Source: Roseobacter sp. SK209-2-6 (GTDB lineage: Bacteria > Pseudomonadota > Alphaproteobacteria > Rhodobacterales > Rhodobacteraceae). Taken from it: a stretch of DNA of 64,000 bases. The notes beneath the pieces were generated by a model. The model saw nothing but the letters and a program-made list of their open reading frames with translations, searched no databases and was not told where the DNA came from. Below are positions 16,495-26,155 of this stretch, one piece after another (the stretch's first letter is position 1; each line of letters opens with the position of its first letter). The position numbers and the translations under genes were made by a program. The stretch lies in NCBI RefSeq assembly GCF_000169455.1, contig NZ_AAYC01000001.1, positions 124,001-188,000 of the forward strand, read 5' to 3'.

Positions 16495-17988
16495 GTGATT
16501 TCATCAGTACGAATAAAGGGCCTTTGGAGCTTTGTCCTTGCCTTTGTTTTGGGCGGGCTGCTCTCTCGGGCTTTGGCGCCTCATAATGATCTCTGGGTAT
16601 TGCCACTCTCTTTGGGTGGGATTGGCGCCTTGCTGCTGGCTGCAAAAAGCTGGCGTGGGGCGGCATTCCTGGGGTGGATGTTTGGCACCGGTTACTTTGC
16701 CTTTGCCCTCTCCTGGATCATCGAACCGTTTCAGATTGATGCAGAGCGCTATGCTTGGATGGCGCCCTTTGCACTGGTCTTCCTGGCGGCAGGACTCGCT
16801 CTGTTTTGGGCGGCTGCATTTGCTGCTGCGGCAAATAGGCAAGATGGGGAGAAGCAGGTTTTCCTGCTTATCGTGACCTGGTCGATTATGGAGTCTGCCC
16901 GCGCTTACTTGCTGACAGGGTTTCCTTGGGCTGCCTTTGGACAGTTCTGGATCGATACCCCGGCTGCGGGTCTTTTGCCCTGGATTGGTCCCCATGGCTT
17001 GTCTTTCCTGACGTTGACGGCCTTTCTGCCGCTTGCCTTGGTTCGAGCGCGCAGGGCATTGGCAGCCCTTCCACTTGTTCTCTTGGGTGGGGTGCTATGG
17101 CTTTGGCCAGATCCGCCTGCGGTAGGGTACACCGACAAGACTGTGCGCATCGTGCAACCCAATGCCCCGCAAAAAGAGAAATGGCACCCCGAAAAGCGCT
17201 GGGACTTTGTTCGCCGCGCCGTCGGCTTAAGTGCTGCGGGTGAGGAGGGGCAGAAGCCTGACCTCATTATTTGGCCGGAAACCGCGTTACCCACATTTCT
17301 GGAGGATGCGGGCCTGATATTGCGACAGATCTCTGAACATACCGGTGAAGTGCCGCTCTTGACCGGGATCCAGCGTGAAGAGGATGGTCGCTATTACAAT
17401 TCCGCCGTGCTGACGGACAAGGAGGGGCGCCCCGATCAGATCTATGACAAGGTGCATCTGGTGCCCTTTGGCGAATATGTACCCTTTGGCAACTTCATGG
17501 CGCGCTTTGGTATCCATGGTTTCGCCTCGCAGGCTGGGGCTGGTTACAGTGCAGGTGAGCACCTGACGCCAATGAAGCTACCTATTGGTGCGGCTTTGCC
17601 ACTCATTTGCTATGAAGCGGTTTTTGCGCATGAGGTGGCGGGGGTAGGTTCTCGGTTTGACCTGATTGTGCAGATTACAAATGACGCCTGGTTTGGAACC
17701 CACTCCGGCCCGTATCAGCACCTGGTTCAGGCCAGGATGCGGGCGGCAGAGCAGGGGGTTCCGATGCTGCGCGCCGCCAATACCGGCATTTCCGCGATCA
17801 TTGATCCATATGGCCGTGTGATCAAGTCATTGCCGCTTGGTGAAGCTGGTGCGTTGGACGGAGCCGTGCCGGAAGCTTTGGCACCAACCTTTTACAGGAA
17901 GCGCGGGGATCTTCCCTTTTTTCTCTTCACCATAGGTTTATCGCTCATACTTACTCGTCGGGCAAAGAAGATTGCATCAAAGTCATAG
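16495..17988 (+). CDS. lnt: Apolipoprotein N-acyltransferase
   Basis: 497 residues. Six or more membrane segments in the first 205 residues, then a nitrilase-fold periplasmic domain with the triad Glu262 (WPETALP), Lys319 (YDKVHLVPFGEYVPF) and Cys372 (LICYEAVF), and a last membrane helix near the C-terminus. It adds the third acyl chain to the N-terminal Cys of lipoproteins in the inner membrane. A GTG at 16495 preceded by AAAGGCGGGG is the most likely start. The lipoprotein at 13524 would be a substrate. Confidence 0.94.
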   Translation: MISSVRIKGLWSFVLAFVLGGLLSRALAPHNDLWVLPLSLGGIGALLLAAKSWRGAAFLGWMFGTGYFAFALSWIIEPFQIDAERYAWMAPFALVFLAAGLALFWAAAFAAAANRQDGEKQVFLLIVTWSIMESARAYLLTGFPWAAFGQFWIDTPAAGLLPWIGPHGLSFLTLTAFLPLALVRARRALAALPLVLLGGVLWLWPDPPAVGYTDKTVRIVQPNAPQKEKWHPEKRWDFVRRAVGLSAAGEEGQKPDLIIWPETALPTFLEDAGLILRQISEHTGEVPLLTGIQREEDGRYYNSAVLTDKEGRPDQIYDKVHLVPFGEYVPFGNFMARFGIHGFASQAGAGYSAGEHLTPMKLPIGAALPLICYEAVFAHEVAGVGSRFDLIVQITNDAWFGTHSGPYQHLVQARMRAAEQGVPMLRAANTGISAIIDPYGRVIKSLPLGEAGALDGAVPEALAPTFYRKRGDLPFFLFTIGLSLILTRRAKKIASKS

Positions 17989-18052
17989 CCGGTTAACGTC
18001 TTGCGAATATGAATTGACGGCGAAAGCCGACCCGCGTAGTGCAATGCGATAC

Positions 18053-18100
18053 CTGTCACAACGGCTTCCTGGCGTGACGAGGTGACCTCAGTGGAGCAAA
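18053..18100 (+). ncRNA. SAM/SAH riboswitch upstream of metK
   Basis: The leader has GTCAC (18055-18059) pairing with GTGAC (18074-18078) around AACGGCTTCCTGGC, and GCTTC in that loop (18064-18068) can pair with GGAGC (18093-18097), which contains the metK Shine-Dalgarno sequence. This H-type pseudoknot with the conserved AACGGCTTCCTGGC loop and AGTGGAGCAA 3' end is the SAM/SAH riboswitch known from Rhodobacterales metK leaders. Binding of S-adenosylmethionine or S-adenosylhomocysteine would hide the ribosome binding site and lower MetK synthesis. Confidence 0.87.
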
Positions 18101-18104
18101 TTTC

Positions 18105-19286
18105 ATGACACGTAAGAATTACACTTTCACCTCGGAGTCAGTCTCAGAAGGGCATCCGGACAAGGTCTGTGACCGGATCTCCGATGCGGTTCTGGATGCC
18201 TTCTTGGCGGAAGAGCCAGAGGCCCGCGTTGCAGCAGAGACCTTTGCGACCACCAACCGGGTGGTTATTGGTGGAGAAGTTGGCCTCTCTGATCAAGAGA
18301 AGCTGCATGACTACATGGGCAAAATCGATGAGATTGCGCGCGCATGTATCAAAGACATCGGCTATGAGCAGGAAAAGTTCCACCACGAGACCGTGGAGAT
18401 CACCAACCTGCTGCATGAGCAATCGGCCCATATTGCACAGGGGGTAGATGCTGCCGAAGGCAAAGATGAAGGCGCAGGCGACCAGGGTATCATGTTTGGT
18501 TATGCGACGACCGAAACCCCTGCCTTGATGCCTGCTCCGATTCAGTACTCTCATGCGATCCTGCGTCGTTTGGCAGAAGTGCGTAAGAACGGAACCGAGC
18601 CCTCTCTGGGACCAGATGCGAAATCACAGCTTTCGGTTATCTATGAAGATGGGAAACCGGTTGGTGTCAGCTCTGTTGTGCTGTCTACCCAGCACCTGGA
18701 TCCAACGCTGACCTCGCAGGATATCCGCTCGATCGTCGAACCCTATATCCGCGAAACTCTCCCGGAGGGGTGGCTGACGGCCAACACCGAGTGGCATGTG
18801 AACCCAACCGGGAAATTTGTGATTGGTGGTCCTGATGGGGACGCAGGCCTGACCGGCCGCAAGATCATCGTGGATACCTATGGTGGTGCAGCCCCCCACG
18901 GTGGCGGTGCCTTTTCTGGCAAAGATCCAACCAAAGTTGACCGTTCAGCGGCCTATGCGGCGCGGTATCTGGCAAAGAACGTTGTGGCAGCGGGTATGGC
19001 CGAGCGTTGCACCATCCAGCTTTCCTACGCGATTGGTGTGTCCAAGCCTCTGTCTATCTATGCGGATACCCATGGCACTGGCCAGGTTGATGCGGCGCAG
19101 ATCGAGAAAGCCATTGATCAGGTCATGGATTTGACCCCTCGTGGCATCCGTGAGCATCTGGAATTGAACAAGCCGGTCTACCAGCGCACCGCAGCCTATG
19201 GGCATTTCGGGCGAGAGCCTGATGCCGACGGCGGTTTCAGCTGGGAACGGACCAACCTGGTTGAAGCTCTGAAAAAAGCCGTTTGA
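18105..19286 (+). CDS. metK: S-adenosylmethionine synthase
   Basis: 393 residues. Three-domain MetK with the ATP-binding [18 protein letters not shown] near the N-terminus, [16 protein letters not shown] at about 124-139 and the phosphate loop [19 protein letters not shown] at about 265-283. It makes S-adenosylmethionine from methionine and ATP as a cytoplasmic tetramer. Translation is probably controlled by the riboswitch that ends four bases before the start. Its product feeds TrmB and MiaB, also encoded in this window. Confidence 0.97.
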   Translation: MTRKNYTFTSESVSEGHPDKVCDRISDAVLDAFLAEEPEARVAAETFATTNRVVIGGEVGLSDQEKLHDYMGKIDEIARACIKDIGYEQEKFHHETVEITNLLHEQSAHIAQGVDAAEGKDEGAGDQGIMFGYATTETPALMPAPIQYSHAILRRLAEVRKNGTEPSLGPDAKSQLSVIYEDGKPVGVSSVVLSTQHLDPTLTSQDIRSIVEPYIRETLPEGWLTANTEWHVNPTGKFVIGGPDGDAGLTGRKIIVDTYGGAAPHGGGAFSGKDPTKVDRSAAYAARYLAKNVVAAGMAERCTIQLSYAIGVSKPLSIYADTHGTGQVDAAQIEKAIDQVMDLTPRGIREHLELNKPVYQRTAAYGHFGREPDADGGFSWERTNLVEALKKAV

Positions 19287-19307
19287 GCGAGCAACAGAGT
19301 GAATTTC

Positions 19308-19336
19308 AAAGGCGGGCCCGGTGCCCGCCTTTCTTG
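19308..19336 (+). terminator. Terminator of metK
   Basis: AAAGGCGGGC (19308-19317) and GCCCGCCTTT (19323-19332) form a 10-bp hairpin with a 5-nt loop followed by CTTG, 22 bases after the metK stop. Confidence 0.85.
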
Positions 19337-19423
19337 TTCCCAAAAGACGTGTCGTGCTTAGCAGTGACAGGCGGCCAGCTCCATGGTTCAATAGGAAACC
19401 GAACCGGTAGAGGGAGCCCCTGC

Positions 19424-20062
19424 ATGATCAGAGTTTTGTTTGCCTTTCTTTTTGCCATAGCCCCTATGCTCCTACAGGCGAAGGAGGTGAAATATGCAAA
19501 ATTCGAAGTGCAGGGAAACGTCCTGATCTATGATACCGAAAAGAACAACGATGAGATCCGTGATGAGGATATTTCGGAGCTTGAAAGGATGCTTAAGCGG
19601 CATTCGGCTATAACGGAGCTGCGCCTGAACAGCGATGGCGGGAGTGTCTATGCGGGCTCGGAAATGGCCTCCATAATCATCAAGCATGGGCTGGATACCC
19701 ATGTGGATGGGGAATGCATCAGCGCTTGCGTGGATGTCTTTCTGGCGGGCGCACGACGGCGGATGACTCTCGATTCGAAAATTGGGTTCCACCAGCGCAG
19801 CTGGCGGGCGGAAGCAGTGCAGAACTACTATCGCCAATGGCGCAAACGGCGCAAATGGGCGACACCTTTTGAGTTCGGGTCCTGGATCTACTCCGACACC
19901 CAGACAGAGGTTTTTGAGCATCTCGAATTCATGCTGTCTCGTGGTGTGGATGCAGCCTTTGCAATTCGCACGATGCAGGCGGAACCCAGCGAAGAATGGT
20001 ATCCAAGCCGTCTGGAATTGATCGCAGCAGGTGTATTGCGAGAGGAAGTCGGCGCAGAATAG
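19424..20062 (+). CDS. Exported ClpP-fold (crotonase-superfamily) protein
   Basis: 212 residues from the ATG at 19424. A signal peptide (MIRVLFAFLFAIAPMLLQA) is followed by a ClpP-like core: LRLNSDGGSVYAGSEMA forms the oxyanion strand, Ser100 lies in GECISACVDVF and His123 in SKIGFHQRS, the positions of the ClpP-fold nucleophile and base. Two cysteines flank the serine, so a disulfide may form in the periplasm. Periplasmic relatives in Rhodobacterales are uncharacterised; protease activity is inference. It is inserted between metK and trmB and appears to be transcribed alone, after the metK terminator. Confidence 0.72.
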   Translation: MIRVLFAFLFAIAPMLLQAKEVKYAKFEVQGNVLIYDTEKNNDEIRDEDISELERMLKRHSAITELRLNSDGGSVYAGSEMASIIIKHGLDTHVDGECISACVDVFLAGARRRMTLDSKIGFHQRSWRAEAVQNYYRQWRKRRKWATPFEFGSWIYSDTQTEVFEHLEFMLSRGVDAAFAIRTMQAEPSEEWYPSRLELIAAGVLREEVGAE

Positions 20063-20168
20063 CTTCTGCAACTTGACCTGAGGCAGCGGTTGCGGCAGAT
20101 GGACGGCCAGTTTCGAGATCCTCCTGCCAACTCAATTGGCGGTTCCTGCAAAGAGAAAGTGTCGCATC

Positions 20169-20924
20169 ATGTCTGACGGCAAGAAACCCCAAACCTCCTC
20201 TGGCAGTGCCGAGGAAGGAACCCACAAGAGCGGTGCGCCCTGGCGGAATTTCTATGGCCGCTTTAGCGGCAAGACCCTGAAGGATAGCCAACGCCGCTAT
20301 CTGGATGAAGATCTGGCAGGTCTTAGTCCCGGAGCTGTGAGCTGGGAAGAAAACCCTGAACGCACCCCCCTGGATCTACAGGCGCTGTTCGGAGGGCGTG
20401 ACGTCTGGTTGGAAGTGGGTTTTGGCGGAGGGGAGCATCTGGTTCATCAGGCTAGCCAGAATCCGGATGTCGGGATCATTGGGGCAGAACCCTTTATCAA
20501 TGGTGTTGCGATGCTGCTGGGCAAGATCCGCAAGGCTGGCTGTGAGAATATTGCCGTGCATCCGGGCGATGCGCGCGATTTGATGGATGTGATCCCGCCG
20601 CAGTCTCTCTCTAAGGCATTTCTGCTTTATCCCGATCCCTGGCCCAAAACACGCCACCACCGCCGCCGTTTTGTGACCGAAGAGCATTTGGAGCCGCTGG
20701 CGCGGTGCCTGAAACCAGGCGCCATGTTCCGGGTCGCAACTGATATTCCCGATTATGTGCGCCAAACCTTGGAAGAGGTGCCAAAGGCCGGTTTTGAATG
20801 GTTGGTGAGCGATGCGGCTGAATGGCGCACTCCCTGGGAGGACTGGATCTCAACCCGGTATGAGCAAAAAGCGCTGCGGGAAGGGCGTACCCCCTACTAT
20901 CTGACATTCCGACGCAAAGGCTAA
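20169..20924 (+). CDS. trmB: tRNA (guanine-N7-)-methyltransferase
   Basis: 251 residues from the ATG at 20169. SAM-binding motif LEVGFGGGEHL at about 80-90, the TrmB signature YPDPWPKTRHHRRR at about 157-170, and the C-terminal YEQKALREGRTPYYL. It makes m7G46 in the variable loop of tRNAs. The N-terminal 30 residues are Ser/Gly rich and variable. The frame is open back to 20136 but the longer start has no support. Confidence 0.95.
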   Translation: MSDGKKPQTSSGSAEEGTHKSGAPWRNFYGRFSGKTLKDSQRRYLDEDLAGLSPGAVSWEENPERTPLDLQALFGGRDVWLEVGFGGGEHLVHQASQNPDVGIIGAEPFINGVAMLLGKIRKAGCENIAVHPGDARDLMDVIPPQSLSKAFLLYPDPWPKTRHHRRRFVTEEHLEPLARCLKPGAMFRVATDIPDYVRQTLEEVPKAGFEWLVSDAAEWRTPWEDWISTRYEQKALREGRTPYYLTFRRKG

Positions 20925-21027
20925 GCAGGCCAGGATTTGCAGTGGGCGATCACCGCTGGACCCTGCTGGTTCAATTCGTTACCGATAGCGGTAGCAACGA
21001 CTGATACGATCTGACAAAGGAAGCCAC

Positions 21028-22380
21028 ATGTCCGGACATGGCACGCCAATCCCGATGACCTCCCACCGTGCGGACCCGCTGACGGGTGTGGCAGAGGTGC
21101 CAGGAGATAAATCGATCTCTCACCGTTCCCTGATTCTGGGGGCCATGGCCGTTGGCGAAACCAAGATCACCGGATTGTTGGAAGGCGATGATGTACTGGA
21201 TACTGCCAAGGCAATGCAGGCATTCGGAGCAGAGGTTGTAAACCACGGCGGTGGCAGCTGGTCGGTCCATGGTGTGGGCGTTGGCGGATTTGCCGAGCCT
21301 GATCAGGTTATCGATTGCGGCAACTCCGGAACCGGAGTTCGGCTTATCATGGGCTGTATGGCCACCTCGCCGATTTCGGTCACTTTCACCGGCGATGCCA
21401 GCCTCAATGGCCGCCCAATGGCGCGGGTGACAGATCCGCTGGCGCTCTTTGGAGCAAAATCGGTGGGGCGTTCCGGCGGACGGTTGCCCATGACTATTGT
21501 CGGCGCGGCTGCGCCCGTACCGGTTCGCTACGAGGTGCCGGTGCCCTCCGCTCAGGTGAAATCTGCTGTGTTGCTTGCCGGCCTGAATGCGCCGGGCAAG
21601 ACCGTGGTGATCGAGAAGGAGGCAACTCGCGATCATTCCGAACGCATGTTGGCTGGCTTTGGTGCTGAAATCTCCGCTGAGGATACGGAGGAAGGGCGCG
21701 TCATCACCTTGACCGGTCAGCCAGAGCTGAAGCCTCAGGTCATCGCGGTTCCGCGGGATCCGTCTTCCGCGGCCTTCCCGGTCTGTGCGGCACTAATCAC
21801 CCCGGGATCTGACGTCCTGGTGCCAGGCATTGGCCTGAACCCGACACGGGCAGGGCTGTTCTATACTCTGCAAGACATGGGGGCCGATCTAACCTTTGAG
21901 AACATGCGTGAAGAAGGGGGAGAGCCAGTCGCGGACCTGCGCGCAAAATACTCTCCGAATATGAAAGGCATCGAAGTTCCGCCTGAACGCGCGGCCTCGA
22001 TGATTGACGAATACCCGGTCCTCTCTGTTGTGGCCTCTTTTGCAACAGGCAAGACGATGATGGCCGGGGTGAAAGAACTGCGCGTCAAAGAGAGCGACCG
22101 CATCGATGCCATGGCACGTGGGCTGCGTGCCAATGGCGTTATGGTGGATGAGGGTGATGACTGGTGGTCGGTTGAGGGGATGGGCCCAGAGGGCGTCCCC
22201 GGTGGCGCCACCTGCGAAAGCTTCCTGGATCACCGGATCGCCATGTCCTTTATGGTTATGGGTATGGGGGCTCAGGCCTCTGTGACTGTGGATGATGGCA
22301 ATCCGATCACAACCTCATTCCCGGTGTTCGAACCCTTGATGAAACAACTGGGCGCCAAATTGGAGAGCGGGGGCCAGTGA
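21028..22380 (+). CDS. aroA: 3-phosphoshikimate 1-carboxyvinyltransferase (EPSP synthase)
   Basis: 450 residues. Two-domain EPSP synthase with [16 protein letters not shown] (PEP/shikimate Lys and Arg), the [11 protein letters not shown] loop at about 96-106 and the second signature [14 protein letters not shown] at about 353-366. It makes 5-enolpyruvylshikimate 3-phosphate, on the way to chorismate and aromatic amino acids; this is the glyphosate target. The glycine loop reads GNSGTGVR, with no class-specific replacement that I can name as resistant. It is followed 125 bases later by cmk. Confidence 0.96.
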   Translation: MSGHGTPIPMTSHRADPLTGVAEVPGDKSISHRSLILGAMAVGETKITGLLEGDDVLDTAKAMQAFGAEVVNHGGGSWSVHGVGVGGFAEPDQVIDCGNSGTGVRLIMGCMATSPISVTFTGDASLNGRPMARVTDPLALFGAKSVGRSGGRLPMTIVGAAAPVPVRYEVPVPSAQVKSAVLLAGLNAPGKTVVIEKEATRDHSERMLAGFGAEISAEDTEEGRVITLTGQPELKPQVIAVPRDPSSAAFPVCAALITPGSDVLVPGIGLNPTRAGLFYTLQDMGADLTFENMREEGGEPVADLRAKYSPNMKGIEVPPERAASMIDEYPVLSVVASFATGKTMMAGVKELRVKESDRIDAMARGLRANGVMVDEGDDWWSVEGMGPEGVPGGATCESFLDHRIAMSFMVMGMGAQASVTVDDGNPITTSFPVFEPLMKQLGAKLESGGQ

Positions 22381-22504
22381 CCCCTTCATCAACCTAGTTA
22401 ACATCTCGCAAGCTGTGGAAGGTCAGCAGCGCCACAGCTAGTGCTTTGGCTTGTGGCCATTGGGATCAATTGATAGCGCTGTTGCGAGAATGAAGGAATT
22501 TCAG

Positions 22505-23107
22505 ATGTTCTGTATAGCGATAGATGGGCCTGCGGCTGCGGGGAAGGGAACGATCTCAAAGGCTGTGGCGCGTGCCTTGGATGTTGCTCATCTGGACACT
22601 GGGCTGCTCTATCGTGCTGTTGGGGTGAAAACGCTGGGAGGGTGTCCGGCCCTTGAGGCGGCGCAGGGCCTGACATCTGAAGACCTGGAGCGAACCGATC
22701 TTAGAGGGCCTGAGGCTGCACAGGCGGCATCCAAAGTTGCCGTGTTGCCAGAGGTCCGGGCTGCTCTGGTAGACTTCCAGCGGGCTTTTGCGCGTCGCGC
22801 TGGTGGGGCCGTCCTGGATGGCAGAGACATCGGAACAGTGATTTGCCCGAATGCTGAGGTAAAGCTTTTTGTCACTGCAAGTGCGGAGGTCCGTGCGCAG
22901 CGTCGGTTTCTGGAACTTTCTGCCAAGGGAGAAGCCGATTCTCTCGCAGCGGTTCTAGCGGATGTAAAGGCGCGCGATGAGCGCGACATGAACAGAGCAG
23001 AAGCGCCAATGCGCCCCGCCGATGATGCGGTGATCATCGACACAAGCGAGCTGAGTATCGAGGAGGCTATCGCGGCCTCTCTGCGTGAGATTGAGGCCCG
23101 TCGCTAA
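22505..23107 (+). CDS. cmk: Cytidylate kinase
   Basis: 200 residues from the ATG at 22505 (an ATG at 22490 is possible). P-loop [17 protein letters not shown] at about 5-21, [11 protein letters not shown] in the NMP-binding region, [12 protein letters not shown], and [15 protein letters not shown] in the lid region. It phosphorylates CMP and dCMP. In most proteobacteria rpsA follows cmk directly; here the next gene is convergent and rpsA lies 3.9 kb away on the other strand. Confidence 0.95.
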   Translation: MFCIAIDGPAAAGKGTISKAVARALDVAHLDTGLLYRAVGVKTLGGCPALEAAQGLTSEDLERTDLRGPEAAQAASKVAVLPEVRAALVDFQRAFARRAGGAVLDGRDIGTVICPNAEVKLFVTASAEVRAQRRFLELSAKGEADSLAAVLADVKARDERDMNRAEAPMRPADDAVIIDTSELSIEEAIAASLREIEARR

Positions 23108-23124
23108 CTCACCGTTGCAGGAGG

Positions 23125-23556
23125 CTACGCTACCCTGGTCGCATCCTCTCGTAGATTGTGGGCATTCGCAGTCATGAAGACGACCAGATCAAACGGATCT
23201 TCTGCTTTCAAATTCAAAACGCCTGGGCGGGCTTCGATCAACTCGTGCAGGGATAGCTGGCTGCCATCGACAAAACCCATCTGCCAGTCAGGTAGCCGAC
23301 GTTCCTGCAAGGGGCCAAGATCTAGGACAAGTAGATCTTCATGCCGGGGGTCCTTTCCAATTCTGAGCATGGTTTCGATGATCGCTTCCTCTGGCCCTTC
23401 CAGGTACTGAATGAAGTAGTTACCTTCACGATGGAGAAATCCGGTGACATCATTCTTTTTGTTATGCGTCTGACAGGATCTGAGGATTTCATTATGCGCA
23501 GCGACTTCCGCAGGGACCAGGGCTGTACTCTGGTAGATTGTGTAGCTTAGACCCAT
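23125..23556 (-). CDS. BLUF-domain blue-light sensor
   Basis: 143 residues, a stand-alone BLUF protein. The flavin-pocket residues are all in place: Tyr8 and Ser10 (TIYQSTA), Asn32 (CQTHNKKNDVTGFL), Gln50 (YFIQYLEGP), Trp91 and Met93 (WQMGFVDG). BLUF domains bind FAD and switch hydrogen bonding of the Tyr-Gln pair on blue light. No output domain is fused, so signalling must go through a partner protein that is not apparent nearby. The gene ends 17 bases from the convergent cmk stop. Confidence 0.88.
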   Translation of the reverse strand: MGLSYTIYQSTALVPAEVAAHNEILRSCQTHNKKNDVTGFLHREGNYFIQYLEGPEEAIIETMLRIGKDPRHEDLLVLDLGPLQERRLPDWQMGFVDGSQLSLHELIEARPGVLNLKAEDPFDLVVFMTANAHNLREDATRVA

Positions 23557-23945
23557 CGATACCTCCTGCTATTGCTCGGGCTGGTTTTCTGCTCAATTTC
23601 TGAACAGACTCCTAATTCTGGGTGGAAATGACAGACATTTGATGAAGCCTTTGCGTAGCGCTATGCGCCTCCCGGGGAAGTACCGGGACGGAAAACAGAC
23701 GGGTGAGTGGAACCTGTGCGCGGACGCCGCGGGTGTTTTCAGTTACTTGGACCTGTTGGTATCCATAGCTTCGCCCGATCAAGCAGAGGGGTGGTGTGAG
23801 TGAAGGGGTTGCAATGGAGATCAAATCCCGCGGCTCGAAATAACCGTGGAGATTCTGTGATCTTACAAGGGGGCAACATCAAACGCCACGCTTCCCAAGG
23901 AAACCTGTCGCTGTCAGACAGCCTCTTCTGCGTCGCTTTTGGGCC
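23557..23945. other. Intergenic region between the BLUF gene and trpF
   Basis: About 390 bases. A minus-strand frame of 70 codons (23824-23612) exists, but it has no recognisable features or good start, and I do not call it a gene. The BLUF promoter should lie here. Nothing else is seen. Confidence 0.4.
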
Positions 23946-24590
23946 TCAGGCGCGTGAAGCGTCGACAAAGCCCGCAATGAGAGTGTGGTCTTTTTGACCT
24001 GGCTCGCTTTCTACGCCCGAAGAGACATCGACTTGGCGAGCGCCTGTCATCTTTATGGCCTCAGCGACATTCGCGACATTCAAGCCACCGGCCAACATCC
24101 AGGGACGTTGCCAGTATTTCCGTCCCGCGAGCAGTCTCCAATCAAAGGAAAGCCCGTTCCCACCCGGGAGAGTAGCATTCTTTGGCGGTTTCGCATCAAT
24201 CAAAAGCTGGTCTGCAACCTGTGAATAGAGATCAATATTCTGCAGATCTTCGGCATCCGCGACGCCAATCGCTTTCATCACTGGCAGCCCGTACCGGGCT
24301 TTGATTTCAGTAACGCGTTCTGGGCTCTCGTTGCCGTGGAGTTGCAGCATATCCAGTGGAACGGTTGCTGTAATCGCATCTAGTGCTTCGTTATCCGCAT
24401 TCACCGTCAACGCCACTTTGCACAGACCTACAGGTGCGCAGAGCGCGAGCTCCCGCGCTTGAGTGATTTCAACATGGCGTGGAGATTTGGGAAAGAAGAC
24501 AAAGCCGGCGTAACTTGCGCCAGCTTTTGCAACAGCATCGACATCCTGCGGGCTCTTCAACCCACAGATTTTGACCTTAATGTCCCGCAT
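23946..24590 (-). CDS. trpF: Phosphoribosylanthranilate isomerase
   Basis: 214 residues. (beta/alpha)8 enzyme with the N-terminal [14 protein letters not shown] (catalytic Cys9), [12 protein letters not shown], and the C-terminal [14 protein letters not shown] and VDVSSGVES (catalytic Asp and phosphate site). It performs the Amadori rearrangement in tryptophan biosynthesis. It lies eight bases after the lapA-like gene on the same strand, as the last gene of an ihfB-lapA-trpF run. Confidence 0.95.
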   Translation of the reverse strand: MRDIKVKICGLKSPQDVDAVAKAGASYAGFVFFPKSPRHVEITQARELALCAPVGLCKVALTVNADNEALDAITATVPLDMLQLHGNESPERVTEIKARYGLPVMKAIGVADAEDLQNIDLYSQVADQLLIDAKPPKNATLPGGNGLSFDWRLLAGRKYWQRPWMLAGGLNVANVAEAIKMTGARQVDVSSGVESEPGQKDHTLIAGFVDASRA

Positions 24591-24598
24591 TGTTTTGC

Positions 24599-24949
24599 TC
24601 AGGCTGTTTCTTCAAGGATGGCCAGGACTTCGTCCTTACCTTCATGCTTTTGCTTTTTGAGCTTCTGTACTTCCCGCGAGAGTTTGCGAACTTCCCGGGT
24701 TTTGCTTCCGGCCTCGCGGCGATGCTTATGTTCGCGCAGCCATTCCCAGATAAAGCCGATGATCAAGCCACCACCGACACCGCCAATGACAACAGCAAAA
24801 AGCGGTAGGGAGATGCTTAGGTTCATTCCCGCAAGCTCTGCCAGTGCCTCTGGAAGGAGCTTAAGATCAACAACGGTCCGGTTTGCGAAGCAGACTGAAA
24901 CCAGGGCGATACCTAGGATCCCTAGGATAGCATAGCGAATGTAGCGCAT
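24599..24949 (-). CDS. LapA-domain (DUF1049) inner membrane protein
   Basis: 116 residues. Two membrane segments (about 4-22 and 43-68, [20 protein letters not shown]) and a charged C-terminal coiled coil (about 70-110, many Arg/Lys/Glu). This layout is the lipopolysaccharide assembly protein A domain family; in E. coli LapA acts with LapB in LPS assembly control. It starts one base after the ihfB stop. The location between ihfB and trpF is common in alphaproteobacteria. Confidence 0.85.
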   Translation of the reverse strand: MRYIRYAILGILGIALVSVCFANRTVVDLKLLPEALAELAGMNLSISLPLFAVVIGGVGGGLIIGFIWEWLREHKHRREAGSKTREVRKLSREVQKLKKQKHEGKDEVLAILEETA

Positions 24950-25234
24950 TTAGGCCTTTCCGTTCAGGCGGTCCCTCAAGAGTTTACCAGTCTTGAAGAA
25001 CGGAACATGTTTTTCTTCAACCTCGACCGTTTCTCCGGTGCGCGGGTTGCGACCAGTACGGGCGTCCCGCTGCTTCACAGAGAAAGCTCCGAAACCGCGC
25101 AGCTCGACCCGGTCTCCCCGCGCCATGGCATCCGTCACTTCCTCAAAAACCGTATTCACGATCCTTTCGACATCCCGCTGATACAGGTGCGGGTTTTCGT
25201 CTGCAATCTTCTGAATCAACTCAGAACGGATCAT
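24950..25234 (-). CDS. ihfB: Integration host factor subunit beta
   Basis: 94 residues. HU/IHF fold with the DNA-bending arm [20 protein letters not shown] and the Arg/Pro tip, then [15 protein letters not shown]. The [18 protein letters not shown] start and the length match IHF beta rather than HU. With IHF alpha (not in the window) it bends DNA at specific sites and affects recombination and transcription. Normally directly downstream of rpsA; here two genes (25502 and 26156) separate them. Confidence 0.92.
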   Translation of the reverse strand: MIRSELIQKIADENPHLYQRDVERIVNTVFEEVTDAMARGDRVELRGFGAFSVKQRDARTGRNPRTGETVEVEEKHVPFFKTGKLLRDRLNGKA

Positions 25235-25501
25235 GATACTGTTCCTCCCGGGGTGCCGCTGTGTTTTATGCAGTTATTTCCAGAGTATAGGCATGGTTTG
25301 GCTCATTTGGGAACGAATTGTCACAGGGGCAGCTAAAAAACCGCCTCTTTGCGGCAAATACCTGCCGGTGAGAGCGGTGAAGCAGCAGAAAGCTATCATA
25401 AGGGAGGAAAACCGGCTGCGGATTGTCAGCGAAAGCCCTAGAGGAAGTCATTGATTCGGCGCTCAAAATGCCTGCTCTTCGCGCTCTGGAGAGCGTCGGG
25501 A

Positions 25502-26128
25502 TCAGGCCCGACTGGTTACCGCCAGTAATGAGCCAAACCCAACAAAGGCCCCACCTGTGAGACGTCGCACCCATTTGATCCGGCGCGGAGATTGTAGAAA
25601 CCGACGCAGCCAGGAGCCGCAAAAAGCAATTAGAACATGGTTCAAGGCACAAAGCGCGCCATAGCTGAACGACAGGATCACCACCTGCAAAGCTGCCGGT
25701 TCATTGGCATTTAGAAAAGGTGGGAACAGGGCTGCGGCGGCCATCATTGCCTTGGGGTTGGTCAGTGAGATCGCTAGCGCTTGTAGGGTGAGCCTGCGCA
25801 TCGGTGCAGCCTGTCCGCTGTTGCCAACTTCTACCACAAAGGCATTGCGGTCGCGCCAAATCTTGATGCCCAACCAGATCAGATAGCCAGCGCCAATGGT
25901 CTTGAGTACCAGAAAAGCCAGAGCCGAGGCTTGCATCAAAGCGCCAAGGCCAAACCCCACCAAAAGCCCCAGCACGGCGATCCCGCCGCCATTCACCAAA
26001 CATACAAGGATCGTTGCTTTGACCCCGTAGCGTAGTGAATTGGTAATGGCCAATAGAACACCTGGCCCAGGGCTGACCACTGGAATGATACTAACGAGGA
26101 GAAAAAGCAGCCAAGTTTCAAATACCAT
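25502..26128 (-). CDS. LysE/RhtB-family amino-acid exporter
   Basis: 208 residues with about six hydrophobic segments and the LysE-family signature near the N-terminus (SIIPVVSPGPGVLLAITNSLRYG, shown here in parts; the SPGPG turn is diagnostic). The mid-protein SLTNPKAMMAAAALFPPF also fits the family. Such inner-membrane proteins export amino acids or homoserine-type compounds. The substrate cannot be told. It is transcribed downstream of the P-loop gene at 26156. Confidence 0.85.
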   Translation of the reverse strand: MVFETWLLFLLVSIIPVVSPGPGVLLAITNSLRYGVKATILVCLVNGGGIAVLGLLVGFGLGALMQASALAFLVLKTIGAGYLIWLGIKIWRDRNAFVVEVGNSGQAAPMRRLTLQALAISLTNPKAMMAAAALFPPFLNANEPAALQVVILSFSYGALCALNHVLIAFCGSWLRRFLQSPRRIKWVRRLTGGAFVGFGSLLAVTSRA

Positions 26129-26155
26129 TCGCTAACCTCAATAGAAATTTCCCGT

